Source: Calliopsis andreniformis
Taxonomy: Eukaryota > Arthropoda > Insecta > Hymenoptera > Andrenidae
Direction: 5' to 3'
NCBI RefSeq assembly: GCF_051401765.1
Contig: NW_027480449.1
Location: 4,898,001-4,962,000 of the forward strand
Length of the DNA stretch: 64,000 bases
Part shown: positions 1-9,300 of the stretch, one piece after another
How the letters are laid out: every line of letters begins with the position of its first letter
How positions within the stretch are numbered: position 1 is the stretch's first letter
The notes under the pieces: model-generated
The model's database searches: none
What the model saw: the letters and a program-made list of their open reading frames with translations, nothing else
Told to the model about the DNA's origin: nothing
Made by a program: the position numbers and the translations under genes

Positions 1-98
1 GGATTGAAGACTGAGTGTTGAGGGTTAAGTGATGAGAATTGATGTTTGTGGATAGAGATTTGAAGATTGCAGATTGAGTATTGAGTATTGAAAACTGT

Positions 99-113
99 GA
101 ATTGATGATATTC
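99..113 (+). other. Second core dyad GAAT-N7-ATTC
   Basis: GAAT at 99-102 and ATTC at 110-113 are inverted copies of each other. The arms persist in A, A', C, D, hybrid and E cores, apart from point changes such as GAATAG at core 10225. In type B the segment is GAAATCATGATATTC with an exact 8-bp palindrome ATCATGAT at its centre. In type F the right arm is ATTA and the symmetry is lost. Short symmetric segments can arise by chance, so this is a weak call. Confidence 0.45.
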
Positions 114-133
114 TCTTGAGGATTGAGGATTGA

Positions 134-146
134 CAACTGATTGTTG
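134..146 (+). other. Core dyad CAACTGATTGTTG (type A form)
   Basis: CAAC and GTTG can pair across a 5-base centre. It sits at bases 112-124 of the core. It is the only inverted symmetry retained in every core type. The B form (2382-2394) is CCACTGACTGTGG and the F form (51862-51874) is CAACTGATAGTTG, both still symmetric. It could be a two-fold protein-binding site or a small RNA hairpin; the sequence alone cannot say which, and four pairs is a weak stem. Confidence 0.6.
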
Positions 147-260
147 AGGACTGAGGGCTGAAGGTTGAGGATTCAGGATTGAGGATTCAGGATTGTGGAT
201 TGAGGATTGAGGATTGAGAATTGAAGATTGAGGATTGAGTATTGGGGGTTTTGGATTGAG

Positions 261-266
261 GACGAG
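261..266 (+). repeat. Six-base slip unit GACGAG (representative)
   Basis: GATTGAG is followed by GACGAG and then GACTGAG, so one base of the heptad (T of GACTGAG) is missing and the register moves by one. The same slip recurs many times, usually after GGTTGTG GATTGAG, for example at 994-999 and 1336-1341. A second slip unit is GATGAG before GGCTGAG. Because of these, core spacings are often a multiple of 7 minus 1, 2 or 3 (587, 601, 628, 774). Confidence 0.9.
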
Positions 267-853
267 GACTGAGGGTTGAGTATTGATGTTTGAGGTCTGA
301 GGATTGAGGGTTGAGGACTGTGAATTGAGGATTGAGGATTGAAGATTGAGGATTGGGTACTGAGGATTGAAGAATGAGCATTGAGTATTGAGTATTGAGG
401 ATTGAGGATTGAGGATTGAGGATTGAAGATTGAGGATTAGGTATTGAGAATTGAAGAATGAGGATTGAGTATTGAGTATTGAGGATTGAGGATTGAAGAT
501 TGAGTATTGAGGATTGAAGATTGACGATTGAGGATTGAGGATTGAGGATTGAGGATTGAGGATTGAGGATTGAGGATTGAAGATTGAGTATTGGGTATTG
601 AAGATTGAGGATTGAGGATTGAGGATTGTGGATTGAGGATTGAAGATTGAGTACTCAGGATTGAATATTAAGATTGAGGATTGAGGATTGAGGATTGAGG
701 ATTGAGGATTGAGGATTGAGGATTGAAGATTGAATATTGAGGATTGAAGATTGAGGATTGAGCATTGAGGATTGAGGATTGAAGATTGTGTATTGAGGAT
801 TGAAGATTGAGGATTGAGGATTGAGGATTAAGGATTGAGGATTGAGGATTGAG

Positions 854-895
854 GATTGCGCATAGAAGATTGAGGATTGGGTATTGCGGATTGAA
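854..895 (+). repeat. L3 landmark block, 42 bp (first of 14)
   Basis: Six heptads: GATTGCG CATAGAA, then GATTGAG GATTGGG, then TATTGCG GATTGAA. The CATAGAA form starts at 854, 6845, 14197, 17100, 25883, 28786 and 39966. A GATAGAA form starts at 19138, 30769, 33940, 34987, 42004, 45182 and 46327. The two forms mark different module families and follow the large duplications exactly (14197 to 25883, 11686 bp; 28786 to 39966, 11180 bp). Confidence 0.88.
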
Positions 896-1097
896 CATTG
901 AGGATTGAGGATTGAGGATTGAGGATTGAGGACTGAAGATTGAATATTTATGATTGAATATTGAGGATTGACGATTGATGGTTGTGGATTGAGGACGAGG
1001 ACTGAGGGTTGACTACTGCTGTTTGAGGTCTGAGGATTGAGGATTGAGGATTGAGAATTGAGGATTGAGGATTGAGGATTGAAGACTGAGTGCTGAG

Positions 1098-1237
1098 GGT
1101 TCAGTGATGAGAATTGATGTTTGTGGATAGAGATTTGAAGATTGCAGATTAAGTATTGAGTATTGAAGACTGTGAATTGATGATATTCTCTTGAGGATTG
1201 AGGATTGACAACTGATTGTTGAGGACTGAGGGCTGAA
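1098..1237 (+). repeat. 140-bp core, type A' (first of 9)
   Basis: Like type A, but with GATTAAG in place of GATTGAG after GATTGCA, and GACTGTG in place of AACTGTG. It is usually preceded by TGCTGAG instead of TGTTGAG. Starts: 1098, 7089, 14441, 17344, 26127, 29030 (141 bp, one extra T), 35231, 40210, 46571. Copies at 35231 and 46571 share a preceding AGCTGAG unit, as expected for duplicates. Confidence 0.9.
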
Positions 1238-1683
1238 GGTTGAGGAATCAGGATTGAGGATTCAGGATTGTGGATTGAGGATTGAGGATTGAGAATTGAA
1301 GATTGAGGATTGAGTATTGGGGGTTGTGGATTGAGGACGAGGACTGAGGACTGAGGATTGAGGATTGAGAATTGAGGATTGAGGATTGAGTGTTGAAGAT
1401 TGAGGATTGGGTATTGAGGATTGAAGAATGAGGATTGAGGATTGAGGATTGAGGATTGAGGATTGAGGATTGAAGATTGAGTATTGAGGACTGAAGGTTG
1501 ACGATCGAGGATTGAGGATTGAGGATTGAGGATCGAAGATTGAGTACTGAGGATTGAAGATTAAGATTGAGGATTGAGGATTGAGGACTGAGGATTGAGG
1601 ATTGACGATTGAAGGTACAGTATTGAGGATTGAAGATTGAGAATTGAGGATTGAGGATTGAACATTGAGGACTGAGTGTTGAG

Positions 1684-1823
1684 GGTTGAGTGATGAGAAT
1701 TGATGTTTGTGGATACAGATTTGAAGATTGCAGATTGAGTATTTAGTATTGAAAACTGTGAATTGAGCATATTCTATTGAGGATTGAGGATTGACAACTG
1801 ATTGTTGAGGTCTGAGGGCTGAA
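1684..1823 (+). repeat. 140-bp core, type D (first of 6)
   Basis: Marked by GATACAG in place of GATAGAG, by a CATATTC or TATATTC unit, and by GTCTGAG near the end. It is followed by a GGTTCCG unit, the only place where TTCCGGA occurs. Starts: 1684, 7675, 32354, 43596, 55868, 56636. Except at 55868, it is followed by a B core 587 or 594 bp downstream. Confidence 0.9.
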
Positions 1824-2270
1824 GATTGAGGGTTCCGGATTGAGGATTCAGAATTGAAATTTGAGGACTGAGCATTGAGGATTGAAGATTGAGTATTGAG
1901 GATTGAAGATTGAGAATTGAGGATTGAGGATTGAGGATTGAGAATGAGGGCTGAGGGTTGACGATTGAGGTTTGAGGACTGAGGACTGAGGATTGAGGAT
2001 TGAGAATTGAGGATTGAGGATTGAGGGTTGAAGATTGAGGATTGGGTATTGAGGATTGAAGTATGAGGATTGAGGATTGAGGATTGAGGATTGAGGAGTG
2101 AATATTGAGTATTGAGGATTGAAGATCGACTATTGAGGATTGCGAATTGAGGATTGCGGGTTGAGGATTGAGGATTGAAGATTGAGTATTGAGGATTGAA
2201 GGTTGAGGATTGTGGATTGAGGATTTAGGATTGAGGCTTGAATATTGAGGATTGGGGACTGAGTGTTGAG

Positions 2271-2410
2271 GGTTGAGTGATGAGAATTGATGTTTGTGGA
2301 TAGAGATTTGAAGATTGCAGGTTGAGTATTGAGTATTGAAAACTGTGAAATCATGATATTCTATTGAGGATTGAGGATGGACCACTGACTGTGGAGGACT
2401 GAGGGCTGAA
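2271..2410 (+). repeat. 140-bp core, type B (first of 20)
   Basis: The most frequent core. It is marked by GATTGCA followed by GGTTGAG, by AAATCAT before GATATTC, and by the C-rich units GATGGAC CACTGAC TGTGGAG in place of GATTGAC AACTGAT TGTTGAG. Starts: 2271, 2872, 4799, 8262, 8863, 10651, 20081, 20682, 22344, 32941, 36446, 36928, 38122, 44183, 47786, 48268, 49483, 57230, 57712, 58906. It often occurs as tandem pairs 601 or 482 bp apart. Copies at 36446 and 47786 have GAAGGAC; those at 36928, 38122, 48268, 49483 and 58906 end in TGCTGAA. Confidence 0.92.
2382..2394 (+). other. Core dyad CCACTGACTGTGG (type B form)
   Basis: Relative to type A, the second base of the left arm is C instead of A and the matching base of the right arm is G instead of T, so the pair is kept. 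This adds a CC dinucleotide to a strand that has almost no C. All 20 B cores carry it. They may descend from one event, so this counts as one compensatory change. Confidence 0.6.
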
Positions 2411-3100
2411 GATTGAGGATTCAGGATTGGGGATTGAGGATTGAGGTTTGAGGACTGAGGATTGAGGATTGAGGATTGAGGATTGAGGATTGAGGATTGA
2501 GGATTGAAGACTGAGGATCGGGTATTGAGGATTGAACATTGATGATTGAGGATTGAGGATTGAGGATTGAGGGTTGAGGATTGAGGATTGAAGATTAAGA
2601 TTGAGGATTGAGGATTGAGGATTGCGAATTGAGGATTGCGGGTTGAGGATTGAGGATTGAAGATTGAGTATTGAGGATTGAAGGTTGAGGATTGTGGATT
2701 GAGGATTGAGGATTGAGGATTGAAGATCGACTATTGAGGATTGCGAATTGAGGATTGCGGGTTGAGGATTGAGGATTGAAGATTGAGTATTGAGGATTGA
2801 AGGTTGAGGATTGTGGATTGAGGATTGAGGATTGAGGCTTGAATATTGAGGATTGGGGACTGAGTGTTGAGGGTTGAGTGATGAGAATTGATGTTTGTGG
2901 ATAGAGATTTGAAGATTGCAGGTTGAGTATTGAGTATTGAAAACTGTGAAATCATGATATTCTATTGAGGATTGAGGATGGACCACTGACTGTGGAGGAC
3001 TGAGGGCTGAAGATTGAGGATTCAGGATTGGGGATTGAGGATTGAGGTTTGAGGACTGAGGATTGAGGATTGAGGATTGAGGATTGAGGATTGAGGATTG

Positions 3101-4000
3101 AGGATTGAGGATTGAAGACTGAGGATCGGGTATTGAGGATTGAACATTGATGATTGAGGATTGAGGATTGAGGATTGAGGATTGAAGATTGAGTACTGAG
3201 GATTGAAGATTAAGATTGAGGGTTGAGGATTGAGGATTGAGGATTGAGGTTTGAGGATTGAAGATTGAGGATTGCGTATTGAGGATAGAACATTGAGGAT
3301 TGAAGATTGAGGATTGAGGGTTGAAGATTGAGGATCGAGGATTGAGGATTGAGGATTGAGGATTGAGGATTGAAGAATGAGGATTGAGGATTGAGGATTG
3401 AGGATTGAGTATTGAAGACTGAGTATTGAGGATTGAAGATTGAGGATTGAGGAGTGAGTACAGAAAATTGAGGATTTGGGACTGAGGATTGAAGATTGGG
3501 GTTTGAGGATCGAGGATTGAGGATTGAGGATTGAGGATTGAGGATTGAGGATTGAAGATTGAGGATTGAGGATTGAGGATTGAGGATTGAGGATTGAGGA
3601 TTGAAGATTGAATATTGATGATTAAACATTGAGGGTTGAGGATTGAGGGTTGTGGATTGAGGACGAGGACTGAGTGTTGAATATTGATGTCTGAGGTCTG
3701 AGGATTGAGGATTGAGAATTGAGAATTGAGGATTGAGGATTGAAGATTGAGGATTGGGTATTGAGGATAGACGAATGAGGATTGAGGATTGAGGATTGAG
3801 GATTGAAGATTGAATATTGATGATTAAACATTGAGGGTTGAGCATTGAGGGTTGTGGATTGAGGACGAGGACTGAGTGTTGAATATTGATGTCTGAGGTC
3901 TGAGGATTGAGGATTGAGAATTGAGAATTGAGGATTGAGGATTGCAGATTGAGGATTGGGTATTGAGGATTGACGAATGAGGATTGAGGATTGCGGATTG
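3101..4000 (+). repeat. Core-free spacer with L2 landmark and GATTAAA units
   Basis: No 140-bp core lies here. It contains an L2 landmark at 3459-3507 and two nearby copies of a block with GATTAAA then CATTGAG units (3620 and 3822), each followed by a GACGAG slip. The two copies form a local tandem duplication of about 200 bp. The same arrangement recurs at about 9280-10180 (offset 6180) and about 20970-21870. Confidence 0.85.
3459..3507 (+). repeat. L2 landmark block, 49 bp (first of 27)
   Basis: Seven heptads ending GATTTGG GACTGAG GATTGAA GATTGGG GTTTGAG. Two forms exist. The TACAGAA form starts at 3459, 5435, 9639, 11294, 19696, 21332, 22980, 33577, 37564, 38758, 44819, 48925, 50112, 51109, 53810, 58348, 59549, 60546, 62626 and 63623. 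The TATTGAA form starts at 13479, 16382, 18838, 25165, 28068, 30462 and 41704 and travels with C/A' modules. In most copies a GATCGAG (TACAGAA form) or GATTGAG (TATTGAA form) unit follows. Confidence 0.88.
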
Positions 4001-5990
4001 AGGATTGAGGATTGAGTATTGAGGATTGAAGACTGAGTGTTGAGGGTTGAGTGATGAGAATTGATGTTTGTGGATAGAGATTTGAAGATTGCAGATTGAG
4101 TATTGAGTATTGAAAACTGTGAATTGATGATATTCTCTTGAGGATTGAGGATTGACAACTGATTGTTGAGGACTGAGGGCTGAAGGTTGAGGATTCAGGA
4201 TTGAGGATTCAGGATTGTGGATTGAGGACTGAGGATTGAGAATTGAAGATTGAGGATTGAGTATTGGGGGTTTTGGATTGAGGACGAGGACTGAGGGTTG
4301 AGTATTGATGTTTGAGGTCTGAGGATTGAGGGTTGAGGATTGTGAATTGAGGATTGAGGATTGAAGATTGAGGATTGGGTACTGAGGATTGAAGAATGAG
4401 CATTGAGTATTGAGTATTGAGGATTGAGGATTGAGGATTGAGGATTGAAGATTGAGGATTAGGTATTGAGAATTGAAGAATGAGGATTGAGTATTGAGTA
4501 TTGAGGATTGAGGATTGAAGATTGAGTATTGAGGATTGAAGATTGACGATTGAGGATTGAGGATTGAGGATTGAGGATTCAGGATTGAGGATTGAGGATT
4601 GAAGATTGAGTATTGGGTAATGAAGATTGAGGATTGAAGATTAAGATTGAGGATTGAGGATTGAGGATTGCGAATTGAGGATTGCGGGTTGAGGATTGAG
4701 GATTGAAGATTGAGTATTGAGGATTGAAGGTTGAGGATTGTGGATTGAGGATTGAGGATTGAGGCTTGAATATTGAGGATTGGGGACTGAGTGTTGAGGG
4801 TTGAGTGATGAGAATTGATGTTTGTGGATAGAGATTTGAAGATTGCAGGTTGAGTATTGAGTATTGAAAACTGTGAAATCATGATATTCTATTGAGGATT
4901 GAGGATGGACCACTGACTGTGGAGGACTGAGGGCTGAAGATTGAGGATTGAGGATTGAGGATTGAGGATTGAGGATTGAGGATTGAAGATTGAGTATCGA
5001 GGATTGGAGATTGAGGATTGAGGATTGAGGATTGAGGATTGAGGATTGAAGATTGAGGTTTGAGGATTGAGGATTGAGGATTGAGGATTGAAGACTGAGG
5101 ATTGGGTATTGAGGATTGAATAATGAGGATTGAGGATTGAGTATTGAGGATTGAGGATTGAAGATTGAGTACTGAGGATTGAAGATTAAGATTGAGGGTT
5201 GAGGATTGAGGATTGAGGATTGAGGTTTGAGGATTGAAGATTGAGGATTGCGTATTGAGGATAACACATTGAGGATTGAAGATTGAGGATTGAGGGTTGA
5301 AGATTGAGGATCGAGGATTGAGGATTGAGGATTGAGGATTGAGGATTGAAGAATGAGGATTGAGGATTGAGGATTGAGGATTGAGTATTGAAGACTGAGT
5401 ATTGAGGATTGAAGATTGAGGATTGAGGAGTGAGTACAGAAAATTGAGGATTTGGGACTGAGGATTGAAGATTGGGGTTTGAGGATCGAGGATTGAGGAT
5501 TGAGGATTGAGGATTGAGGATTGAGGATTGAAGATTGAGGATTGAGGATTGAGGATTGAGGATTGAGGATTGAGGATTGAAGATTGAATATTGATGATTA
5601 AACATTGAGGGTTGAGGATTGAGTGTTGTGGATTGAGGACGAGGACTGAGTGTTGAATATTGATGTCTGAGGTCTGAGGATTGAGGATTGAGAATTGAGA
5701 ATTGAGGATTGAGGATTGAAGATTGAGGATTGGGTATTGAGGATAGACGAATGAGGATTGAGGATTGAGGATTGAGGATTGAAGATTGAATATTGATGAT
5801 TAAACATTGAGGGTTGAGGATTGAGGGTTGTGGATTGAGGACGAGGACTGAGTGTTGAATATTGATGTCTGAGGTCTGAGGATTGAGGATTGAGAATTGA
5901 GAATTGAGGATTGAGGATTGAAGATTGAGGATTGGGTATTGAGGATTGACGAATGTGGATTGAGGATTGCGGATTGAGGATTGAGGATTG
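4001..5990 (+). repeat. Module with cores A and B
   Basis: Core A is at 4045-4184, core B at 4799-4938 and an L2 landmark at 5435-5483. From 4045 to about 4620 the sequence matches 6021 to about 6596 (offset 1976). It then switches into a B module (units GATTGCG and GGTTGAG just upstream of the B core) instead of continuing to A'. This looks like a recombination join between two module types near 4620-4640. Confidence 0.8.
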
Positions 5991-8027
5991 AGTATTGAGG
6001 ATTGAAGACTGAGTGTTGAGGGTTGAGTGATGAGAATTGATGTTTGTGGATAGAGATTTGAAGATTGCAGATTGAGTATTGAGTATTGAAAACTGTGAAT
6101 TGATGATATTCTCTTGAGGATTGAGGATTGACAACTGATTGTTGAGGACTGAGGGCTGAAGGTTGAGGATTCAGGATTGAGGATTCAGGATTGTGGATTG
6201 AGGATTGAGGATTGAGAATTGAAGATTGAGGATTGAGTATTGGGGGTTTTGGATTGAGGACGAGGACTGAGGGTTGAGTATTGATGTTTGAGGTCTGAGG
6301 ATTGAGGGTTGAGGATTGTGAATTGAGGATTGAGGATTGAAGATTGAGGATTGGGTACTGAGGATTGAAGAATGAGCATTGAGTATTGAGTATTGAGGAT
6401 TGAGGATTGAGGATTGAGGATTGAAGATTGAGGATTAGGTATTGAGAATTGAAGAATGAGGATTGAGTATTGAGTATTGAGGATTGAGGATTGAAGATTG
6501 AGTATTGAGGATTGAAGATTGACGATTGAGGATTGAGGATTGAGGATTGAGGATTGAGGATTGAGGATTGAGGATTGAAGATTGAGTATTGGGTATTGAA
6601 GATTGAGGATTGAGGATTGAGGATTGTGGATTGAGGATTGAAGATTGAGTACTCAGGATTGAATATTAAGATTGAGGATTGAGGATTGAGGATTGAGGAT
6701 TGAGGATTGAGGATTGAAGATTGAATATTGAGGATTGAAGATTGAGGATTGAGCATTGATGATTGAGGATTGAAGATTGAGTATTGAGGATTGAAGATTG
6801 AGGATTGAGGATTGAGGATTAAGGATTGAGGATTGAGGATTGAGGATTGCGCATAGAAGATTGAGGATTGGGTATTGCGGATTGAACATTGAGGATTGAG
6901 GATTGAGGATTGAGGATTGAGGACTGAAGATTGAATATTTATGATTGAATATTGAGGATTGACGATTGATGGTTGTGGATTGAGGACGAGGACTGAGGGT
7001 TGACTACTGCTGTTTGAGGTCTGAGGATTGAGGATTGAGGATTGAGAATTGAGGATTGAGGATTGAGGATTGAAGACTGAGTGCTGAGGGTTCAGTGATG
7101 AGAATTGATGTTTGTGGATAGAGATTTGAAGATTGCAGATTAAGTATTGAGTATTGAAGACTGTGAATTGATGATATTCTCTTGAGGATTGAGGATTGAC
7201 AACTGATTGTTGAGGACTGAGGGCTGAAGGTTGAGGAATCAGGATTGAGGATTCAGGATTGTGGATTGAGGATTGAGGATTGAGAATTGAAGATTGAGGA
7301 TTGAGTATTGGGGGTTGTGGATTGAGGACGAGGACTGAGGACTGAGGATTGAGGATTGAGAATTGAGGATTGAGGATTGAGTGTTGAAGATTGAGGATTG
7401 GGTATTGAGGATTGAAGAATGAGGATTGAGGATTGAGGATTGAGGATTGAGGATTGAGGATTGAAGATTGAGTATTGAGGACTGAAGGTTGACGATCGAG
7501 GATTGAGGATTGAGGATTGAGGATCGAAGATTGAGTACTGAGGATTGAAGATTAAGATTGAGGATTGAGGATTGAGGACTGAGGATTGAGGATTGACGAT
7601 TGAAGGTACAGTATTGAGGATTGAAGATTGAGAATTGAGGATTGAGGATTGAACATTGAGGACTGAGTGTTGAGGGTTGAGTGATGAGAATTGATGTTTG
7701 TGGATACAGATTTGAAGATTGCAGATTGAGTATTTAGTATTGAAAACTGTGAATTGAGCATATTCTATTGAGGATTGAGGATTGACAACTGATTGTTGAG
7801 GTCTGAGGGCTGAAGATTGAGGGTTCCGGATTGAGGATTCAGAATTGAAATTTGAGGACTGAGCATTGAGGATTGAAGATTGAGTATTGAGGATTGAAGA
7901 TTGAGAATTGAGGATTGAGGATTGAGGATTGAGAATGAGGGCTGAGGGTTGACGATTGAGGTTTGAGGACTGAGGACTGAGGATTGAGGATTGAGAATTG
8001 AGGATTGAGGATTGAGGGTTGAAGATT
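5991..8027 (+). repeat. Second copy of the A, A', D series
   Basis: Core A is at 6021-6160, A' at 7089-7228 and D at 7675-7814, with an L3 landmark at 6845-6886. It repeats 23-2036. The A to A' spacing is 1068 bp here against 1075 bp in the first copy, one heptamer shorter. A' at 1098 and at 7089 share the unusual unit GGTTCAG at the core start, which supports direct duplication of one from the other. Confidence 0.9.
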
Positions 8028-9300
8028 GAGGATTGGGTATTGAGGATTGAAGTATGAGGATTGAGGATTGAGGATTGAGGATTGAGGAGTGAATATTGAG
8101 TATTGAGGATTGAAGATCGACTATTGAGGATTGCGAATTGAGGATTGCGGGTTGAGGATTGAGGATTGAAGATTGAGTATTGAGGATTGAAGGTTGAGGA
8201 TTGTGGATTGAGGATTTAGGATTGAGGCTTGAATATTGAGGATTGGGGACTGAGTGTTGAGGGTTGAGTGATGAGAATTGATGTTTGTGGATAGAGATTT
8301 GAAGATTGCAGGTTGAGTATTGAGTATTGAAAACTGTGAAATCATGATATTCTATTGAGGATTGAGGATGGACCACTGACTGTGGAGGACTGAGGGCTGA
8401 AGATTGAGGATTCAGGATTGGGGATTGAGGATTGAGGTTTGAGGACTGAGGATTGAGGATTGAGGATTGAGGATTGAGGATTGAGGATTGAGGATTGAAG
8501 ACTGAGGATCGGGTATTGAGGATTGAACATTGATGATTGAGGATTGAGGATTGAGGATTGAGGGTTGAGGATTGAGGATTGAAGATTAAGATTGAGGATT
8601 GAGGATTGAGGATTGCGAATTGAGGATTGCGGGTTGAGGATTGAGGATTGAAGATTGAGTATTGAGGATTGAAGGTTGAGGATTGTGGATTGAGGATTGA
8701 GGATTGAGGATTGAAGATCGACTATTGAGGATTGCGAATTGAGGATTGCGGGTTGAGGATTGAGGATTGAAGATTGAGTATTGAGGATTGAAGGTTGAGG
8801 ATTGTGGATTGAGGATTGAGGATTGAGGCTTGAATATTGAGGATTGGGGACTGAGTGTTGAGGGTTGAGTGATGAGAATTGATGTTTGTGGATAGAGATT
8901 TGAAGATTGCAGGTTGAGTATTGAGTATTGAAAACTGTGAAATCATGATATTCTATTGAGGATTGAGGATGGACCACTGACTGTGGAGGACTGAGGGCTG
9001 AAGATTGAGGATTCAGGATTGGGGATTGAGGATTGAGGTTTGAGGACTGAGGATTGAGGATTGAGGATTGAGGATTGAGGATTGAGGATTGAGGATTGAA
9101 GACTGAGGATCGGGTATTGAGGATTGAACATTGATGATTGAGGATTGAGGATTGAGGATTGAGGATTGGGGATTGAGGATTGAGGATTGAAGATTGAGTA
9201 TCGAGGATTGGAGATTGAGGATTGAGGATTGAGGATTGAGGATTGAGGATTGAAGATTGAGGTTTGAGGATTGAGGATTGAGGATTGAGGATTGAAGATT

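Larger units (their letters stand above)
23..162 (+). repeat. 140-bp core, type A (first of 9)
   Basis: Twenty diverged heptads from GGTTAAG (usually GGTTGAG) to GGCTGAA. Key units are TGATGAG, GTTTGTG, GATAGAG, ATTTGAA, GATTGCA, AACTGTG, then GATATTC and TCTTGAG. Every unit is 7 bp, so the core never leaves the array's register. Type A is marked by TCTTGAG after GATATTC and by GATTGAG TATTGAG after GATTGCA. Starts of all type A copies, each 140 bp: 23, 4045, 6021, 10225, 11880, 21918, 23566, 34254, 45496. Confidence 0.92.
1..3100 (+). repeat. Left module series with cores A, A', D, B, B
   Basis: This stretch holds five 140-bp cores: A at 23-162, A' at 1098-1237, D at 1684-1823, B at 2271-2410 and B at 2872-3011. 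Plain GAGGATT lies between them, with an L3 landmark at 854-895 and 6-bp slip units GACGAG at 261-266, 994-999 and 1336-1341. The two B cores form a 601-bp tandem pair. The whole series recurs at about 6021-9100 with an offset of 5998, then 5991 bp; the 7-bp change is one unit lost between A and A'. No gene is seen. Confidence 0.9.

Noticed and set aside
820..850. Transcription-factor site arrays (GGATTA homeodomain-like, ATTGG/CCAAT)
   Set aside because: GGATTA and ATTGG appear where single substitutions hit the 7-bp unit. They are expected by chance in tens of thousands of related heptads and have no consistent flanks.
1672..1860. Core as an inserted mobile element
   Set aside because: The core has no terminal repeats, target-site duplication or coding content, and it parses completely into 7-bp units in phase with the flanking satellite.
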